Positions 35,651-44,055 of a stretch of 64,000 bases of DNA are shown here, in pieces. The stretch comes from Microcoleus vaginatus PCC 9802 (GTDB lineage Bacteria; Cyanobacteriota; Cyanobacteriia; Cyanobacteriales; Microcoleaceae). The stretch spans positions 2,491,001-2,555,000 of the forward strand of contig CP031740.1 in assembly GCA_022701275.1 (NCBI GenBank), in the 5' to 3' direction. The position numbers were made by a program, and so were the translations under genes. The notes below the pieces were generated by a model. The model made no database searches. It saw only the letters and a list, made by a program, of their open reading frames with translations, and had not been told where the DNA came from. Positions within the stretch are counted from its first letter, which is position 1. Each line of letters begins with the position of its first letter.

Positions 35651-35836
35651 ATCGATTTTAGATTTTAGATTTTAGATTTTAGATTGAAGGAAGCGACCCA
35701 CTGATAAATCCGCAGGGTGATGACCCAATTGCTCGATCGCCCAATCGATTTTAGATTTTAGATTTTAGATTTTAGATTGAAAAAAGCGACCCACGGATAA
35801 ATTCCCAGGCGGATTACCCAATTGCTCGATCGCCCA
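35651..35836. repeat. Tandem duplication of a 93-bp unit containing TTTTAGA arrays
   Basis: Copies 35651-35743 and 35744-35836 each start with ATCGATTTTAGA, carry about four TTTTAGA heptamers, then a block with AGCGACCCAC and GATAAAT, and end ACCCAATTGCTCGATCGCCC. They differ at a few bases. The unit begins 46 bp upstream of the tRNA-Leu 5' end, where the tRNA promoter would be expected, so part of it may be transcribed. Confidence 0.8.
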
Positions 35837-35845
35837 ACATCGAGA

Positions 35846-35872
35846 AACCCGGTCATTTTTGGACACCGGGTT
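35846..35872 (-). terminator. Hairpin after the peptidoglycan-binding gene
   Basis: AACCCGGT and ACCGGGTT pair around an 11-nt loop, about 50 bp beyond the stop of the minus-strand peptidoglycan-binding gene. The core is the same AAACCCGGTT motif seen in other hairpins here. There is no strong T-run. Confidence 0.5.
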
Positions 35873-35921
35873 CAATCATGAGTTATCGCCACAGCAATTT
35901 TCCGTATTTTTCACTTGTCAC

Positions 35922-36638
35922 TTACTTTTGGCCGAGCGCTTTCCAGGTTGTTTCGTCCACCATGCCGTTAGCCGTCAAACCCTTAAATTTCTGAAAGTTC
36001 TTGACAGCCGTAGTAGTGCGAGCGCCAAAAATGCCGTCGATCGGGCCCGGATCGTAACCCTGTATTTCCAAACGCACCTGTAGCGTCTTCACCTTGGAAC
36101 CGACAGCGCCTTTATTTAGAAGAGTTGGAGGATTGCCCGGAACAGCAGCATTGCTCAGAATTGGAGGATTGCTCTGCACAGTTTCAGGAGCTGATGCCGG
36201 ATCTGCTGCTAAAGCTGTCCAAGTTTCTTTGTTCACAACCCCATCGGCCTTCAAACCCTTAGACTGCTGAAAGGCACTCACAGCCGATGTGGTGCGAGAG
36301 CCATAGGTACCGTCGATCGTCCCTACCTTGAAATTGTGCACCTGCAACCGTTGCTGTATGGCTGCAACTTCTGGCCCGTCAGCTCCCGCCGAGATAGTTT
36401 TTTCCTTTCTCACTGGCTGCTCGCCCGCGTAAAAAGGCTTGTGAAACATATCTCCTTGGGAATTTCCCTCGGGCGATGCTGACGCACCCGGATCGGCGGG
36501 AGCCGTAAAGTCTCTGCGGTACTGTTCCTGCACCAAGGGTTCGGAGTCGAAAGCAGCAGTTGCCTTTTTGGTCAAGGCGGGAACGAGCAGAGCCATCAAG
36601 CTGAAAATCGTAACAGTAGTCACACGCATAAATTTCAT
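35922..36638 (-). CDS. Secreted protein with two peptidoglycan-binding (PG_binding_1) domains
   Basis: About 238 residues from ATG 36638; the upstream TTG (36659) and the inner ATG (36629) are alternatives. A signal peptide (MRVTTVTIFSLMALLVPAL, cut near ATA-A) leads into a disordered Gly/Pro/Ser segment. Two repeats follow with the PG_binding_1 pattern: VAAIQQRLQVHNFKVGTIDG, YGSRTTSAVSAFQQSKGLKA; and VKTLQVRLEIQGYDPGPIDG, FGARTTTAVKNFQKFKGLTA. Each ends in GVVNKETWTAL or GMVDETTWKAL. Such domains hold enzymes on the cell wall, but no catalytic domain is attached, so it is likely a wall-binding or adaptor protein. A single gene. Confidence 0.88.
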   Translation of the reverse strand: MKFMRVTTVTIFSLMALLVPALTKKATAAFDSEPLVQEQYRRDFTAPADPGASASPEGNSQGDMFHKPFYAGEQPVRKEKTISAGADGPEVAAIQQRLQVHNFKVGTIDGTYGSRTTSAVSAFQQSKGLKADGVVNKETWTALAADPASAPETVQSNPPILSNAAVPGNPPTLLNKGAVGSKVKTLQVRLEIQGYDPGPIDGIFGARTTTAVKNFQKFKGLTANGMVDETTWKALGQK

Positions 36639-36659
36639 CCTGTTAGTGAGGTTTGACAA

Positions 36660-37133
36660 GGTTTCGCTGATTTCATGTTTCTAAATCTAATTGTATTACC
36701 CGGACTGCTTTCTGAAACATATAGCAAAAGGAAGAAGGAACAAGGCCATTTCACTTGGCGATCGGGTAACAAGAAGTCCGAGAGAAGGGGTAATAGACCG
36801 CATTGGTTTGGGCCATTAAGAAAGTTCTAAGCGTCTGGCGCGGTTGCTATATCTGCTGCAGCTTCTAGAAGTTCGGCAATGGGGACAGACGCACTCAGGA
36901 TTTACGAGTTGGAAGTTACTTGTTAGAAGTAGGGGCCGGTTCGCACTATTCCTAATAAACCCGGTTGATTCCGAGATGTTTAGTTACCAAAGCCCATATT
37001 TTCGTATAAACCACGTCTTTTAGCCTCAGTCTTATGGTACAAAACCTGCCGTCCTTCACAAATCTTTACAGGCAGATTGTGTACAAAGTTGATTTATGAA
37101 AGGCGAAGTTTTTTCCTTCTATCCCCCCCCGTA
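36660..37133. other. Intergenic region without a gene
   Basis: About 470 bp between the divergent-side promoter of the peptidoglycan-binding gene and a large inverted repeat. An AATAAACCCGGTT fragment of the common hairpin core lies at 36956-36968. No frame or RNA is convincing. Confidence 0.5.
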
Positions 37134-37238
37134 ATATCAATTTCGGTAGTATCGGAATTATTAAACCCCTCTTGACGCAGAAGATATAGAGAAAGGGAAG
37201 AGAGAGATGAATAATTCCGATACTACCGAAATTGATAT
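37134..37238. repeat. Perfect 29-bp inverted repeat, MITE-like or terminator
   Basis: The arm at 37134-37162 (core TTTCGGTAGTATCGGAATTA) is exactly complementary to 37210-37238, with a 47-bp spacer. The arrangement and size (105 bp) fit a miniature inverted-repeat element; no target duplication is certain. It ends 20 bp before the sucrose synthase stop codon, so its transcript could also form a 3' hairpin for that gene. Confidence 0.75.
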
Positions 37239-37257
37239 AAAAAGCAAAATTCGGCAG

Positions 37258-39678
37258 TTATCGATTTGCGTGTTCTGCCAATAAAGCCTTCGCTTTCGGC
37301 TTGTAAATCAGATAAAACAGCGATTCTATGTAGCGGAGCATATCTTCGCGGTTTTCCTTGGACGAGTAGTTCCAAAAACCGTAAGTCCGCGCCAGGGTCA
37401 GCAGCTTGGTAGTGTGAATTTTCCAGGTATACGTGCTGTAAACTCGGTCAATTCCTCGCGTTGAAATTTCATACCAATAGTTGGGATTGTGTTCGCACTT
37501 CGATAAAAAATCTAGAATTTTTTGGGCAGTGTCCTCGTGGTTTGTCGGGTTGATATAAAACCCATTTACCCCATCTTGAATAATTTCCAGCGGACCGCCA
37601 AACTGCGTCCCGAAAGTGGGAATACCAGTAATCATTGCTTCGAGAATTGTCAATCCGAAAGCTTCAAATAAGGCTGGCTGAACAAATATACCTTGGGTGT
37701 CGGCGATTACCCGGTAGATTTCGCCGGACAGGCTTTTGGAAAGCCTCACTCCCAACCAGCGAATTTTACCGTGAAGGTTGTATTGGTCGATAATTGCGTA
37801 AAGCTTTTTAATTTCTTCTGCTTCTTCGTAGTCTTCGGTTTCTTCGACCCGCAGCTTGCCAGCTACTAGAATTAAGTTGCATTTTTCTTGCAATTCTGGG
37901 CTTTTGCCAAACAATTCTGCTAAGCCTGTCATGTTTTTAATGCGATCGAGCCTGGCCATGGAAAACAAAGGGCGCTTGTGCGGGTCGTCGAGTTTTCCAA
38001 AGACTTGTTCGGGATCTTCTAGAGTAAACAGCAGTTCGTTGAGCCGATCGCGATCGCCTTGAACCCGGTCTTCGATCCGCGTGTATGGAAAGTACACACT
38101 TTCATTAACTCCCGGTGGCACTACGTTGAATTTAGGGCTGAACAGTTCAATCCCGTTCACAACGTGGTACAAATCCGGCATGGTAAAACAATGGTAAGAT
38201 TCGTACTGACCGACACTATCGGGTTGGCCCACAATCTCTTGATAGGTGCTGCTGACAATACAATTAGCGGCATTCATGGCAATTATATCAGCCGTAAATT
38301 GCAGCGAAAAATGGTATTTGTCCTCTGATTCTTGCCAGTAGAGATTGCTGAACAAATATTTAGATTTTTCCAGCGCATGGGCAATATTGCACTGAGTAGT
38401 TTTGAGTTTGCGAGACAGCAAAAACGCTACCAAATTGCCGTCGGAATAGTTGCCGACAATTAAATCGGGCTTGCCCTGAAACTCAGCCAGCAGTTCTTTT
38501 TCTGAATCGAGCGCGTAAGTTTCCAAATAAGGCCAAATCTCGAATCTAGAAATCCAATTTTGAGTCAGTTTGGGATTGAACTGCCGGAAGGGAACCCGCA
38601 AAATCCAAGCATTTTCTGTGGCGTGAACTTTTTCCAAACGTTCGTTGCAGCGCGTACCGTCGCTGTTAGGAATTAACCGGGTGAGAATAATTACTTTAGG
38701 TTTGACTCCTAAACTATCGAGACCTGCAAGATGAATGTCTTCTTGCAATTGTTTCTCTAAACTCTTGGCTTGATCAAGCACATAAACTACCTGCCCTCCC
38801 GTATCCGGCCGCCCCAAAACTCCTTCTTGGCCGAACCAGCCGTGAGGAGAAACTAGAACGATTTTGAAAATCATCGGAATGCGAGAAATAAATGCTTCTA
38901 GGGTTTGGGGATCGGGCGAATCAATTAATTCGTCAAGAATTCCTAGGGTTTCATGGACGCGGGCTGCGGTATTTCCCCAACCTGCCTCAAAACCCATCAT
39001 TTGCAGAACCAATCGAAATCTCTCGTAGCCTTCTTCTTCAGAAAGATCGCTGACAAAGGTGAGGGCTTTTTTGACTTGTTCTGAAAGTTGTTCTTGGGAT
39101 TTTATGCGATCGTTAATTAGCAATTGTACGCCGTTGTAGCGGTGAAGGCGCAAGAAATTAAATAGAGTTTCCTGCCACTGTCTGGCGTCTTGAAACAGTT
39201 TGCTGGAGAGATATCGGTTGAGGAATTGTACTCCTTTGCCGATGTTTTTGGGGTCGCGAATTGTGGGGGAGTAGTCGTAAAACGGGCCGAAATCTAGTTC
39301 GAGAATGTCGCCTTCTTGGGGATGAAAGTGGTTGACGAAGCGATCGCGCACGTCCAGCAATTCTTGCACTGTCATCTGCTCAACAGTCAAGTCGTCTGCA
39401 ACTCGCACTATTTCCATACTAGCAATTTTTGGCCGCAGCAGGACGCAAAGGCTGCCATCTTCAAGAATAATTTCCTGAACGTAGTAAATCAGTTTGCTTA
39501 AAAGAGAAGATTGATGGAACTGTTCGGGCTTTTCGTATTTGGTGCAGTAGGCCGCAAAAGCGTTAACTATGTCGTTTCGCAGTAAATATTTGTTTCCCAA
39601 AGCGCGTAAATCGCTGACAAACTGACGCAACTCGGTTTTTTCGTCGCTGGCGATCACAGCCTGAAAGAGTTCAGACAT
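37258..39678 (-). CDS. susA: Sucrose synthase
   Basis: An 806-residue GT4-family enzyme that reversibly makes UDP- or ADP-glucose and fructose from sucrose; in filamentous cyanobacteria it mainly cleaves sucrose. The N-terminal regulatory part (1-260) includes NKYLLRNDIV and ILELDFGPFYDYSP. The synthase core starts at VLVSPHGWFGQEGVLGRPDTGGQ, split here as HGWFGQEGVLGRPDTGGQVV, followed by TRLIPNSDGTRCNERLEKV and ADIIAMNAANCIVSSTYQEI. The donor-site block is PALFEAFGLTILEAM with the two Glu of the E-x7-E motif, then GGPLEIIQDGVNGF. Length matches the family (about 805). AAGGGAG lies just before the ATG. It is transcribed alone. Confidence 0.95.
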   Translation of the reverse strand: MSELFQAVIASDEKTELRQFVSDLRALGNKYLLRNDIVNAFAAYCTKYEKPEQFHQSSLLSKLIYYVQEIILEDGSLCVLLRPKIASMEIVRVADDLTVEQMTVQELLDVRDRFVNHFHPQEGDILELDFGPFYDYSPTIRDPKNIGKGVQFLNRYLSSKLFQDARQWQETLFNFLRLHRYNGVQLLINDRIKSQEQLSEQVKKALTFVSDLSEEEGYERFRLVLQMMGFEAGWGNTAARVHETLGILDELIDSPDPQTLEAFISRIPMIFKIVLVSPHGWFGQEGVLGRPDTGGQVVYVLDQAKSLEKQLQEDIHLAGLDSLGVKPKVIILTRLIPNSDGTRCNERLEKVHATENAWILRVPFRQFNPKLTQNWISRFEIWPYLETYALDSEKELLAEFQGKPDLIVGNYSDGNLVAFLLSRKLKTTQCNIAHALEKSKYLFSNLYWQESEDKYHFSLQFTADIIAMNAANCIVSSTYQEIVGQPDSVGQYESYHCFTMPDLYHVVNGIELFSPKFNVVPPGVNESVYFPYTRIEDRVQGDRDRLNELLFTLEDPEQVFGKLDDPHKRPLFSMARLDRIKNMTGLAELFGKSPELQEKCNLILVAGKLRVEETEDYEEAEEIKKLYAIIDQYNLHGKIRWLGVRLSKSLSGEIYRVIADTQGIFVQPALFEAFGLTILEAMITGIPTFGTQFGGPLEIIQDGVNGFYINPTNHEDTAQKILDFLSKCEHNPNYWYEISTRGIDRVYSTYTWKIHTTKLLTLARTYGFWNYSSKENREDMLRYIESLFYLIYKPKAKALLAEHANR

Positions 39679-39807
39679 ACATACTCCCTTATTTAAGACT
39701 TTTGATTTCCGCTCTGAAACTAGGCGATACTCAAACAGTATCGCCCTTTCTTTTAAGCGGCTACTTTTTTTGTAATTTTAAAGTCGGCAAAGTGAAGTTG
39801 CTATCCC

Positions 39808-41331
39808 TCAAATGACATAAAACTCCCCGTATTTGTGGCGAATGTAACGGATAAAGGGATCGATAGTTAAAGGTGAACCTGTAACGCGATCGATCAATTC
39901 GACAGCGGTGTATTTGCGGCCGTGCTGGTAGATGTTTTGTTTTAGCCAGTCGTGGAGTACGGTAAAATTGCCCCTTTCTATTTCTACGGGAATTTCAGGA
40001 TTGTTTTTTACTGCTGTTTCGTAGAATTGAGCGCTCATCAAGTTGCCGAGGGTGTAACCTTGGAACATTCCGCCGATCGTACCAACATACCAGTGAACAT
40101 CTTGCATCGCGCCTTCGCTGTCGGTGGCGGGGACAACCCCAAGGTCGGTTTTATAGCGTTCGTTCCAGGCTTCGGGGAGGTCTCGCACTGCTAGTTTTCC
40201 CTCTACCATTGCCAATTCTAAGTCAAAGCGGATGGCGACGTGGAGGTTGTAGGTTACTTCGTCGGCGTCGGTGCGGATGAGCGATCGCGAGACTTTGTTA
40301 ATTGCCCGGTAAAATGCGTCAGTGGATACGTGTCCTAACTGTCGCAAAAATACGCCTTGGAGTTGCGGGTAGAAACATTCCCAAAAACCGCGGCTGCGCC
40401 CGACCATATTTTCCCAAAGTCGCGATTGACTTTCGTGCACGCCGGAGGAAATGCCACCTGCCAGAAGCGTGCCTTCAAATTCCGGGGAATTTCCGAGTTC
40501 GTAGAGGGCGTGTCCGGCTTCGTGGATGCTGCTGAACAGTGCTTGATCCAAGTGGTCTTCATAGACGCGGGTGGTAATTCGCACGTCGTCTATGGAGAAG
40601 TTGGTCATGAACGGGTGCAGGGTGGTGTCTTGCCGTCCCCGTTGGAAGTCGAACCCCATGCGTTCTACAACTTTGCGAGTGAATTCTAGTTGTTGGGATT
40701 CGGGGAAGTCTTGGTGCAAGCAGGAGTCGTCGGCGGGAGGTTGGGAGGTGATTGCTTCGACTATCGGCACTAATTCTTGACGCAGTTGGGCGAAAAGCGG
40801 GCGCAGCAGGGATACTTTCATGCCGTAGTCGCTACGATCGATCAAAGGATCGGCGATGTGTTCGTAGCCGGGGAAAAAGTCGGCGTATTGCCTGCTTAAT
40901 TCTAGGGTTTTTTCTAGATACGGCTCAACGGCTGCGAAGTTGTTGGCTGCTCTGGCTGTTGCCCAAGCTTCGTAGGAGTCGGCTTGGTGGCGGCAGAGTG
41001 CGGACATGAAGGTTGCTGGGACTCGGGCTGCGCGATCGTAGTCTCTGCGGGCAATGCGGATCAGGCTGGCTGCGGTAGAGTCATAGGGGAGCGTCTGCTC
41101 GTAGAAACGCAAGTCTTCTAGGAGTTCACCAATCTTTGGATCGGTAAATTTTTCGTGGGATATTTGTTTGAGAGTAGCCAACTGGCGGCCTCTGGCAGTT
41201 GCACCTTTGGCGGGCATATAAGTTGATTGATCCCAATGCAGCAACGACGAGGCTGATTCGATGTCGGTAACTTCTCTGAGGTGGGCTGCCAGTTGAGCGA
41301 ATTTTGCTTGAGTCTTGTCTAGGGTTTGCAT
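39808..41331 (-). CDS. M32-family carboxypeptidase (Taq type)
   Basis: A 507-residue cytoplasmic metallocarboxypeptidase that removes C-terminal residues, with broad specificity except Pro. The zinc site is HEAGH at residues 270-274, inside SSIHEAGHALYELGN. The third ligand Glu and the M32-specific blocks ESQSRLWENMVGRS, DADEVTYNLHVAIRFDLE and TIGGMFQGYTLGNLMSAQ are all present. IRTDADEVTY is a family signature. Length equals the usual 500-510. It lies 129 bp upstream of sucrose synthase in the same direction, but no functional link is known. Confidence 0.93.
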   Translation of the reverse strand: MQTLDKTQAKFAQLAAHLREVTDIESASSLLHWDQSTYMPAKGATARGRQLATLKQISHEKFTDPKIGELLEDLRFYEQTLPYDSTAASLIRIARRDYDRAARVPATFMSALCRHQADSYEAWATARAANNFAAVEPYLEKTLELSRQYADFFPGYEHIADPLIDRSDYGMKVSLLRPLFAQLRQELVPIVEAITSQPPADDSCLHQDFPESQQLEFTRKVVERMGFDFQRGRQDTTLHPFMTNFSIDDVRITTRVYEDHLDQALFSSIHEAGHALYELGNSPEFEGTLLAGGISSGVHESQSRLWENMVGRSRGFWECFYPQLQGVFLRQLGHVSTDAFYRAINKVSRSLIRTDADEVTYNLHVAIRFDLELAMVEGKLAVRDLPEAWNERYKTDLGVVPATDSEGAMQDVHWYVGTIGGMFQGYTLGNLMSAQFYETAVKNNPEIPVEIERGNFTVLHDWLKQNIYQHGRKYTAVELIDRVTGSPLTIDPFIRYIRHKYGEFYVI

Positions 41332-41410
41332 GATCGGGGTTTATGGTGCTGTTTTGCCTACAAAGGTTGCAGTGCGGCATCCGTCTCCATCAATCATAGC
41401 TACCCTGAAA

Positions 41411-42613
41411 TCAAGCTAAAAACCGCACTTCTTCCCGTATTGTACGCAATTTAGAGTCATTTTTGCACAATTTCCGGTATTTCTGCGGATTGAGTTCGAT
41501 CGCCTTGGATAAGTTTTCGAGCGCCAGCCGGATGCTGGTGGCTACAATTTCCTGGCTGTTTGTGAGCTCGCCTGCTTGTTTTTCCAGGGCGTACACGCAA
41601 GCTTTTTGATAGTACAGGTTTGGATCGTCGGGTTTGAGCGCGATGATTTTATCGTAGGAGGCGATGGCTTCGGTAAATCGTTGAATTTTTTTGAGGGCTA
41701 TGGCGCGGTTGTACCAGGCTTCGGTGTTGTCTGGCTGCAACTCTAGGGTTTTGTCCCAAGAGGCAATTGCTTCTTCAAAGCGTTGTAAGTTGGCGAAGGC
41801 TAAGCCGCGGTTGTAAAAGGTTTCGCTGTCGTTTGGGTTGAGTGCGAGGGCTTGGTCCCAGGATGCAATCGCTTCTTCAAATTGTCCCATTTGTGCGATC
41901 GCGGTGCCGCGTTTGTTCCAGGCTTCGGCGGAATTCGGCCGCAGTTGCAGGGTTTTGTCGTAGGAGGCGAGGGCTTCCGGGTATAGTTTTTCATCGGCTA
42001 GGGCTAAGCCGCGGTTGTACCAGGCTTGATGCAAGTCTGGTTTGAGTTCGATCGCTTTGTCGTAAGAGGTGATCGCCGCTGTATTTTGGTCGGATTTTCT
42101 CAGGGCAAATGCTTTATTATACCAAGCTTCGCAGTAGTCTGGTTTGATGGCTATGGCTTTGTCGTAGGAGTCGATCGCTTCTGACAATTTTTCTAAGTTG
42201 ACGAGGGTGTTGCCGCGGTTCGTCCAAGCTTCGGGGTAGCTGGGGTTGAGTGCGATCGCCTTTTCGTAGGATGCGATCGCTTCTGAGAGTCTGTTGAGCT
42301 TCCGCAAAACGTTGGCGCGATTATACCACGCTTCGGGATTGTTTGGTTTGATTTGTAGGGATTTGTTGTAGGCTGCGATCGCTTCTTCTAGCTGGCCCAT
42401 TTTTTTGAGGGCTACGCCTTGGTTGTACCAGGCTTCATAAAATTTTGGTTCAAGTTCGATCGCTTCTTCCCAAGATTCGATCGCAGCTTGGAATCGTCCC
42501 ATTGATTCTAGGGCGTTGCCGCGTTCATACAATGTTTGAGCCTTTTGGGTGTTGACTGCTATGGATTTTTCCCCTGAGTCGATCGGCTTTTCTATGCTGG
42601 CTAATTTTTGCAA
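41411..42613 (-). CDS. TPR-repeat protein
   Basis: A 400-residue soluble protein consisting almost entirely of tetratricopeptide repeats: nine full 34-residue units (AWYNRGxALxxLxRxEEAIASYDKAIxLKPD) and one partial from about residue 25 to 350. The tail (ALENLSKAIELNPQKYRKL then KNDSKLRTIREEVRFLA) is the usual end of cyanobacterial TPR proteins, also found in the module at 43864-45977. It has no enzymatic domain, so it should be a scaffold or adaptor. Spaced 79 bp from the M32 gene on the same strand; a 264-bp gap with a MITE-like element lies upstream. Confidence 0.85.
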   Translation of the reverse strand: MQKLASIEKPIDSGEKSIAVNTQKAQTLYERGNALESMGRFQAAIESWEEAIELEPKFYEAWYNQGVALKKMGQLEEAIAAYNKSLQIKPNNPEAWYNRANVLRKLNRLSEAIASYEKAIALNPSYPEAWTNRGNTLVNLEKLSEAIDSYDKAIAIKPDYCEAWYNKAFALRKSDQNTAAITSYDKAIELKPDLHQAWYNRGLALADEKLYPEALASYDKTLQLRPNSAEAWNKRGTAIAQMGQFEEAIASWDQALALNPNDSETFYNRGLAFANLQRFEEAIASWDKTLELQPDNTEAWYNRAIALKKIQRFTEAIASYDKIIALKPDDPNLYYQKACVYALEKQAGELTNSQEIVATSIRLALENLSKAIELNPQKYRKLCKNDSKLRTIREEVRFLA

Positions 42614-42876
42614 GGGGTTTCACCTCATTATTTTCTGTCTAATTGATTCTTTTCTTTTTTATATGCGATCTTTTTCGCGTTTGAGTGCTTTTGATCGCGA
42701 CTATTTGGTTATTTATGGCAATTTTACAGGAATATGGGAGCTTTTTCAATTTTTTTCATTATAATTCTAGAGCTGGGATTTGTAGGTATAGATTAATACT
42801 ATTTTTTTATATGACTGCGTAGAAAAGAGGAAAGGGCGATCGTACTGAGGTGTGACAAACCTCACCCAATATCTAA

Positions 42877-42964
42877 CAGGACTTACACATCCACCCTATT
42901 TGTAGCGCATTGCGGCCCTTATTACTACGGGTAGTGTAAAAATTTAAAAGTTGCGTAAGTCCTG
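42877..42964. mobile_element. MITE-like element with CAGGACTTAC ends
   Basis: CAGGACTTACACA at 42877-42889 and the complement of TGCGTAAGTCCTG at 42952-42964 match at 12 of 13 positions, bounding an 88-bp noncoding segment. CAGGACTTACGCA-type ends are common on small noncoding insertion elements in cyanobacteria. It sits upstream of the TPR protein gene and downstream of the toxin gene. Confidence 0.65.
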
Positions 42965-42987
42965 ATATAATTTTCACCTATCGGCGA

Positions 42988-43329
42988 TCACTGAGTTAGC
43001 AAATTGCAGAGCTTTTCAGCAATTTGAGCCTGTGTATCTGATGACAATTCACCCAACTCACGCTGAATAACCACTGTAGAAACAGTTACCACTTGATGCA
43101 GCCTGATAGTAGATGGCACCCGCAGCCCCGAAGCCTGAAAGTCGAGATGAGAAGCATCTAATACGATATCTGTTTCCAGTAGATTTGTTGGCAAGCGACT
43201 TGTAATATAAGCAAGAATAACATGACGCCGCGCTCCCAAAGGGTTAGTCAAACAAGCTGCTGGACGCAGTTTGTTTGCCGATAAATCATCATAGGGAAAC
43301 GGTAGTAGGAAAATCTTACCCTTGGTCAT
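42988..43329 (-). CDS. PemK/MazF-type toxin
   Basis: A 113-residue protein. The family start is GKIFLLPFPYDDLSANKLRPA (a -PFP- strand then RP-A), and RRHVILAYITSRLP matches the second strand pair with the Ser/Thr-Ser. The loop LDFQASGLRVPSTIRLHQV is typical of MazF-like folds. MazF/PemK toxins are mRNA or tRNA endoribonucleases. It follows the antitoxin gene with a 14-nt overlap, so the two are coexpressed. No residue loss is obvious, so it could be active. Confidence 0.75.
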   Translation of the reverse strand: MTKGKIFLLPFPYDDLSANKLRPAACLTNPLGARRHVILAYITSRLPTNLLETDIVLDASHLDFQASGLRVPSTIRLHQVVTVSTVVIQRELGELSSDTQAQIAEKLCNLLTQ

Positions 43330-43717
43330 GGAATGGTTTACCGTCAGCTATGGTATAAATGTCTTCTTCGGAGTCTAGGATCGAACCAAAATGAGGCTCG
43401 ATTGCTACTGTTTTAATCCATTCAGGGTCGTGGAATGGCACGCCATCAGCTAAAGTGTATATATCTTCTGCTGAGTCTCTCAGAGAATCAAAAGCTGGAT
43501 GGCGGATCGCACCTTTTAGCCATTCATATTCTTCTAGTTTTGCTTGGTTAATTAGGGCAGCTTCTAGGGCTTCCAGTCGCTTCAGGTCTGCATAAGTAAT
43601 GATAGCAGCGATCGCTCTTCCTTCCTGTTCTATGACAATTCGTTCTCCAGTATCCTCGACATGGGCGATGAGTTCGGGAAATTTGTCATTGGTTAGATTA
43701 ACATTTAGTTGAGTCAT
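43316..43717 (-). CDS. Phd/YefM-like antitoxin with duplicated tail
   Basis: A 133-residue protein. Residues 1-55 have the Phd/YefM fold: FPELIAHVEDTGERIVIEQE and GRAIAAIITYADLKRLEAL. These normally bind DNA and repress the operon. The C-terminal half, which should bind the toxin, contains a 17-residue motif twice: DSAEDIYTLADGVPFHD (about 82-98) and DSEEDIYTIADGKPFHD (about 115-131). The ATG at 43717 follows a purine-rich GAGGTAAAAG. It lies upstream of the toxin, the usual order. Confidence 0.78.
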   Translation of the reverse strand: MTQLNVNLTNDKFPELIAHVEDTGERIVIEQEGRAIAAIITYADLKRLEALEAALINQAKLEEYEWLKGAIRHPAFDSLRDSAEDIYTLADGVPFHDPEWIKTVAIEPHFGSILDSEEDIYTIADGKPFHDQG

Positions 43718-43790
43718 CTTTTACCTCGCTATTAATTCTCCTATTATATCGTGTCCATTAGCTTCGTTGAAAAGTGTTTTTGATGATGTA

Positions 43791-43847
43791 GGGGCGGGTT
43801 TTACCAACAATAATCGCCTCAAACCGACAATCTCATAAACCCGCCCC
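43791..43847. repeat. Inverted repeat GGGGCGGGTTT/AAACCCGCCCC
   Basis: An exact 11-bp inverted repeat with a 35-bp spacer lies between the antitoxin and the end of the TPR module. GGGGCGGGTTT-bounded repeats are frequent in filamentous cyanobacteria. It may also end transcripts of the minus-strand TPR gene. Confidence 0.6.
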
Positions 43848-43863
43848 GCCCAAGGGCAAATCC

Positions 43864-44055
43864 CTATTCTTGAATCAAGGCTTGAAACCGAGTATGCGAT
43901 CGAAGGCTGTCAAAATCCGAGTCAGTTTTTGCCATTTCTCGGTATTCGTCAGAATTCAGATTGATGGCTTGCTGCAAATTCTGAATCGCTTGGTCAATTT
44001 GACTATGCAACTCATAACAGCAAGCTTTATTATAAAACGCAGATGTCTAATACTG
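43864..44055 (-). pseudogene. Out-of-frame C-terminus of the TPR partner protein
   Basis: In the -1 or +1 frame relative to the main gene, this stretch reads SAFYNKACCYELHSQIDQAI, then NLQQAINLNSDEYREMAKTD and SDFDSLRSHTRFQALIQ before TAG at 43864. That is the usual final block of cyanobacterial TPR proteins. The main frame loses the TPR pattern at exactly this point (AWYSIRHLRF), so a single indel near 44050 splits the gene. It could be a real mutation, a sequence error, or recoding. Confidence 0.8.
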
